From: Kosakonia oryzendophytica
GTDB taxonomy: Bacteria; Pseudomonadota; Gammaproteobacteria; Enterobacterales; Enterobacteriaceae
Direction: 5' to 3'
Assembly: GCF_900094925.1 (NCBI RefSeq)
Contig: NZ_FMAY01000020.1
Span: 1-35,477, forward strand
Length of the DNA: 35,477 bases
Position numbers and translations under genes: made by a program. Below, in pieces: positions 34,301 to 35,477 of this stretch; within the stretch, counting starts at the first letter, position 1, and the number at the start of each line of letters is the position of its first letter. The notes beneath the pieces were generated by a model. That model was not told the DNA's origin, did no database searches, and was given only the letters and a program-made list of their open reading frames with translations.

Positions 34301-35477
34301 GAGGAGCTGCCCGCTGTTACGCAGCGTCTGCGCCTGAATATCCGCCGTGCCCCGGCTACTGAGCGAACCCGGCAGCGTCAGTGTACCGCCCACGGTGGCG
34401 GTGAAATCCCCCAGGCTCAGCAACGAGCCGCCGAGCATCCAGTCATCTGCCGTAACGCTGACCTTTCCGCCCTGCAATGTACCCTGTGTGGACAGTTGTC
34501 CGGCATGCAGCGTGAAATCGCCGCCGCTCAGCGTGCGCGAACCGCTGGCGGTGGTGAGGGTGCCGGCGTTCAGCGTCAGGCCCTGCGTACCCTGCCACAG
34601 TCCGTTGTTTGTCAGTGTCGCAGCGCTGAAAGCCAGCTCACCGCCGGAGAGCCATTTGCCCGTCTCCGCGTTGATAAGGGTGTCCGCGGTGGCCTGCGCC
34701 TGTTGTGTTCCCTGGATCAGGCCGCTGTTGGTAACGGTGTGGCCGGTAACCGAGACGCTGCCTGCGGCAATCTGGCCGCGGTTGCTCAGCGTGTCGGCCT
34801 TAAGTGTCAGACCGTCATTCACAGACAGCAGACCCTGGTTGTCCAGCGAGGTCAGATCCAGGTTCAGGTCACCACCGCTGACAAGCTGCCCGGTACTGCC
34901 GTTGACCAGCGCCTGCGTGTTCAGGATCAGGCTGTCGTTGCCCTGTAAAATGCCGTTACTGGTAAGACGCGGCGCGCTAATGCGCAGGTCTTTCGCCGCC
35001 AGCGTGCCGTCATTCAGTACCTCTGTGGCGGTGATATCCGCCAGATGCTGGCTCAGCACACTGCCCTGGTTACTCACCGCTGTGCCGCGCAGCGCCAGGC
35101 TGTCGCCGCTGACCATCTGCCCGCTGCTGGTCAGGCTGTCGCCGTCCCACGTCAGGTTTTCCGTTCCCTGTAACAGGCCGCTGTTGCGTAAATCGCCGTG
35201 CAGGGCGAGCACCTTCGCCATCAGCGACCCGCTGTTCTGGCTTCCGGCCACCCGCAGCGTCAGCGCCTGCCGGCTCAGCAGTCTGCCCTGGTTGGTCAGA
35301 TTCCCGCTGACACTGGCGTTCAGCCCGTTTTCACCGAGTGCATTCCCGGTGTTGACCCACTCTCCGGTGGCGAGGTCAAGCGTGTCGCCCTGCAATTGTC
35401 CGGCGTTGGTCAGGCTATCGTTTTTCAGCACCAGGCTGCCCGCGCTCAGCAGTAAACCACCCTGCTGGTTGGTAAGC
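25328..35477 (-). CDS. cdiA: CdiA contact-dependent inhibition effector, N-terminus off window
   Basis: This is a giant two-partner-secretion exoprotein that kills or arrests neighbouring bacteria on contact. The frame is open to the right edge, giving at least 3383 residues; the secretion signal, the TPS domain and presumably cdiB lie beyond. In order from the N-terminal side: many ~20-residue FHA-1 beta-helix repeats (to about 32600), a receptor-binding region and a Tyr/Pro-rich region (about 31150-32570, including A-Y-P-L-P-S-G-N-S-G-Y), FHA-2 repeats rich in A-G-N-D-L-T and A-G-R-D-I motifs (about 27300-31100), a pretoxin domain ending in the V-E-N-N motif (26528-26539), and a variable 399-residue C-terminal region. 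The frame is unbroken. Long open frames on the opposite strand are by-products of its composition. Confidence 0.95.
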   Translation of the reverse strand, partial: LTNQQGGLLLSAGSLVLKNDSLTNAGQLQGDTLDLATGEWVNTGNALGENGLNASVSGNLTNQGRLLSRQALTLRVAGSQNSGSLMAKVLALHGDLRNSGLLQGTENLTWDGDSLTSSGQMVSGDSLALRGTAVSNQGSVLSQHLADITATEVLNDGTLAAKDLRISAPRLTSNGILQGNDSLILNTQALVNGSTGQLVSGGDLNLDLTSLDNQGLLSVNDGLTLKADTLSNRGQIAAGSVSVTGHTVTNSGLIQGTQQAQATADTLINAETGKWLSGGELAFSAATLTNNGLWQGTQGLTLNAGTLTTASGSRTLSGGDFTLHAGQLSTQGTLQGGKVSVTADDWMLGGSLLSLGDFTATVGGTLTLPGSLSSRGTADIQAQTLRNSGQLLSEGDVTLSGQTLENNGAVQGKTLTAHEAGITNNGTLTGLDNLTLDAAQPAARLMARMAMAAPQLTLINGETGSLLTQGTLGITAGTVDNGGLWQGNAILLAAQSLDNRGAIRSAGDLNLQLTGNLNSATGSKITALGTAALQALSLSNQGQWAAKNLTLRADALTNSGAVSGSDGLTIALTGNATQLAGGSLASNGALTLNADTLGNAGNIQGNGLTVTANSLTNSAGGELVSTQGLTLTTPSLFNYGLIQGAGDTRVDSTTLARNEGRLLSGGQLTLTTPQYTGAGWLQATNLILNAARNGGTGTLLADQMTLTGDSFTNQGTTQANTLALSYRQLTNNGTLLGKNQLTVNATQVEQSAGGKLFSGGDLFVGAGGLNALGQVVALGNLTLQLTNAFTAKTTLAAGKTLSVTSNGAIDNQSVMQGQALNLSAGGQLTSSGQITTGSGASTLSGSAIVLNGNSALQGGGDITLASRGNITVNGFAGTTGSLTLSAPGAIINTALLYAANNLALYANSITNQRGDMLAGNNLWLQRDAAGNASSEVINTSGTIETRNGDITIKTGHLLNTRDGLRKSAQTIQLMDISGLGAATIDVPFSALPADSYGYYTKEVLVSHTGCGPNNSCHERYETKYYLAPFKDAAIQRFATSKTTVSVSADGEAGRIQSAGGMNIFASLLDNQASNILAGKDITISGTQFNNQSWQEGIQTNYLTYEFNNGPYSQNTFAKNPLSSKPKGIGFSNSTARFVLKGQETQYDTGQIYRSIIQAGGNVSVSFSSNISNTTTTSNTRGISNTLTAPSLNTLSNQRIGGSVAKQALANGPAAVNSPQWQDQLHNALQQINGGGVLSGIGAQQKDKANLGSLASAGVTNAVLKNTVPGQHQSKSVDTSAYPLPSGNSGYFVVSDNPKSPYLITVNPKLDGLGQLDPNLFGDLNKLLGISPSAAPRETNRAYTDEKQFLGSSYMLSRIKLNPDYDYRFLGDAAFDTRYVSNVVLNQTGSRYLNGIGSDLDQMRYLMDNAASAQQSLGLQFGVALSADQIASLDHSILWWEAATINGETVMIPKVYLSPKDVTVNNGSVIAGNNVSLEGGSVTNSGSTLLAKNDLSVESAGSITNTHDALIKAGGNIDLSAIGDINNVSAAISGKTVALESLDGSINNLTLANQYSLDAKSKRGSVSLKDTTLGSIASITAQDGLSLTAGKDITLTGSALKSGGDLLMDATGNIAVNAIQKNDAYAQSGFTSGYARTTATSHADVSYQGSAITAGGNLTMRAGNDLTLSASNVSAGKNAQLAAGNDLNLNAEKTSQNSRNGKSENHSTGLDRTTVSAGNNLTLTAGQDINSQAAGLAAEQQVGLQAGRDVNLLAEASTQGDSYKASKKTVINEKVRQQGSEISSGTNTVIVAGRDMNADAAQVLAKGDVGVSAGRDINLNTATESDYSYFEETKTKKGFLKKTTTHTIKENSQTNEKGTLLSGDNVSLNAGNNLLVKGSAVAAEGDIALKAGNDVTVEAATEESSHYSMKKTKKSGVFGGGLGITIGSQSSQVSRKGSEVAQSDARSVIGTTGGNVIIKAGNQATLSAADVVAARKQGDTERKTGHIDITASDIAIIPGKDVVQETVKQSSKSSGVGISLSNPIIDAVRNVRDIIKMGGSGITQGKTLASEAAATFADLGSGTSLPISYGRSSSKSESHYYGEFATGSNLTAAGNIQLDATGAKSPGDVLIGGSRLGAGEAVIIDAKNNVDIATSTDKERLSTSASSSSWSITTQAPTIGSAIRTVSGGPNHGAKILPFGMEKSSSKGDRQTTTQTGSEISAKDIYITSQNGHVNVSGSSLASINDLLLSAKNGDINVTTGNNTVYDKQSGSQSMVGALGGDGYSGKVGYSSSKHASQLDSNQQSTLRSQIASKDGDVALQAKKDVSVNGADISAGKSLAISGENVRLDVSEDRLHTQSESSSTQYAATASASGWVVSAAQALENAARSAEEGRDPRLTGIYAAQAGLTTAVNVAKEAYDSSMVRVSVGVSAGSSKEKHDYRSQQQQGSNLVAGESVIVKADQDITAQGITITGKNVVLDAGRDITLAAAQDTDKQKSSSSGSQYSLGVSFSAIGQQNGFSVDIGASRSQSKENGSSLVNHNSQIHADETLNVNSGRDTTLQGAELHGDRVIADVGRNLTISSQQDKAEYDSKSSSTGVNVSICVPPICAGSSVQGSVSVSNGKMKNDYQSVIDQSGIFAGKGGFDINVGSHTQLDGAVIASNADAAKNRLSTDTLGWSDIHNKAESSGSQFGLSVSGGVEKVEKTGDLKTPTNDTAKENQKGEYKAMPGGLPSMTMASVSESASNTTHSAIAAGDIIIRDKANQQQDVANLSRDTANAHNALENNFDKQAIKDKLEIQQQATSLGTQAMTAYMDSKLDAAKKKVRDEMAARGELSGLSDEEINDKVTASAEFKEVDKEYGIGSPFWTASSAMTGLLAGVLGGNVQSGMAAGAAPVLAKLVKEAAGKNEAARIALHTVISAALAKAQGGNATAGAIGGFIASAGAKQFAQALYGKDADQLNPDEKMVILNLVSAVGAVGGGVATGNTNGMVSAGNAARVEVENNTLANHMEKTVIDRLAKEGVATKQEIDAAACALLKCSAEFAEGTAEKAYYENLEKTGSKPEYAALREQLANEKFAVSYKDPLTGENVTISVALFQYTDVNAILDGASYVNGEYQLTTRGAGLLQAAGGAAEMIGGGASCAGIVTCAAGVIVAASGYDNLQAGSQTLASGRPTKTAGAELLETLGVSPEYSEIVYAGVGLGGATTLVFKSAKTGEVINVAVSKEGQVTKTGSVEPPLIKNSDGIYEVKINATPLEGQSRLNTLDITGNNQYNPAEAAAAARLETVLGTMERITETASIGKNADFIITSGSNAGKTVDLMYTTKNLSQKEVNGINKFFEKNMTMSKAPGKLPNGQQQIIDHLNKADIVPVDFSVLNSENQKIFTDFIKTLPKSQQDKIVIMR
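25331..26527 (-). other. CdiA-CT: variable entry and toxin region
   Basis: This part of cdiA follows the V-E-N-N motif and is the portion expected to be cleaved and delivered. The first ~250 residues include a Gly/Ala-rich hydrophobic stretch (G-G-A-A-E-M-I-G-G-G and C-A-A-G-V-I-V-A-A) typical of the cytoplasm-entry segment. The last ~130 residues, from about 25720, should be the toxin: A-A-A-A-R-L-E, then A-D-F-I-I-T-S-G and G-K-T-V-D-L-M, with spaced acidic and Lys residues that could form a nuclease site. The activity is not established from sequence alone. Confidence 0.75.
31930..32570 (-). other. AT-rich receptor-binding segment inside cdiA
   Basis: This part of cdiA lies between FHA-1 and the Tyr/Pro-rich region, where the receptor-binding domain sits in studied CdiA proteins. 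Its base composition is visibly more A+T-rich than the GC-rich repeats on both sides. It encodes non-repeat sequence such as D-S-Y-G-Y-Y-T-K-E-V, with two cysteines in G-C-G-P-N-N-S-C-H that may form a disulfide. It probably sets which outer-membrane receptor is recognised. Confidence 0.55.

Noticed and set aside
34112-34948. 278-codon open frame on the plus strand inside cdiA
   Set aside because: It is the mirror of FHA-1 repeats; the periodic composition produces long stop-free antisense frames. Several similar frames between 28 and 35 kb are rejected for the same reason.
1-35477. tRNA or rRNA genes, or an integrase attachment site
   Set aside because: No cloverleaf or conserved T-arm sequence next to the eCIS or CDI regions, and no integrase gene, were recognised on reading.

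Overview
The window looks like chromosome from an enterobacterium of the Enterobacter/Kosakonia/Klebsiella type. This is inferred from gene content and from close matches, by memory, to known enterobacterial TtdA/TtdB, NfsB and CdiA sequences. No species can be named, and no tRNA or rRNA gene was seen. Much of the window is accessory DNA.

Left end (1-3.5 kb): the 3' end of an IS3-family element abuts the first three genes of an antifeeding-prophage-like extracellular contractile injection system (eCIS), all read leftward: a tube protein, a complete sheath protein, and a second sheath protein cut short. The IS terminus supplies the stop codon of the cut gene. An exact 12-base ops element (GGCGGTAGCGTG), the recruitment signal for RfaH-type antiterminators, lies in the leader about 165 bases before the first gene.

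3.5-9.3 kb: an AbrB-family membrane protein; a VapBC toxin-antitoxin pair with a clear promoter and palindromic operator; a small unit of unknown function (XRE-cupin regulator diverging from a B3/4-domain protein and a dihydrodipicolinate-synthase-family enzyme); a small cupin protein; and a WYL-domain regulator.

9.6-15.2 kb: six leftward genes that look like one carbohydrate-related unit: zinc dehydrogenase, RibD-like reductase, DUF1349 protein, MFS transporter, and the IIB and IIC subunits of a cellobiose-type PTS. IIA, a glycosidase and a dedicated regulator are not present nearby.

15.6-22.8 kb: a LysR regulator divergent from an NfsB-like nitroreductase. Next is a probable tartrate (or related hydroxydicarboxylate) catabolic operon: MFS transporter, both subunits of an L-tartrate-dehydratase-type iron-sulfur enzyme, and a fumarylacetoacetate-hydrolase-family protein that could act on oxaloacetate. 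The operon ends in an unusual tandem array of ~100-base repeats that contains copies of the last gene's own tail. A convergent LysR gene follows and may regulate it.

22.9-35.5 kb: a lipoprotein and an AT-rich secreted protein of unknown function, then a contact-dependent inhibition locus read leftward: a giant CdiA (at least 3383 residues, running off the right edge) and a small gene immediately after it in the CdiI position. The C-terminal toxin tip and the putative immunity protein were not assigned to a named family and are the best candidates for new biology, with the ops-controlled eCIS remnant next.
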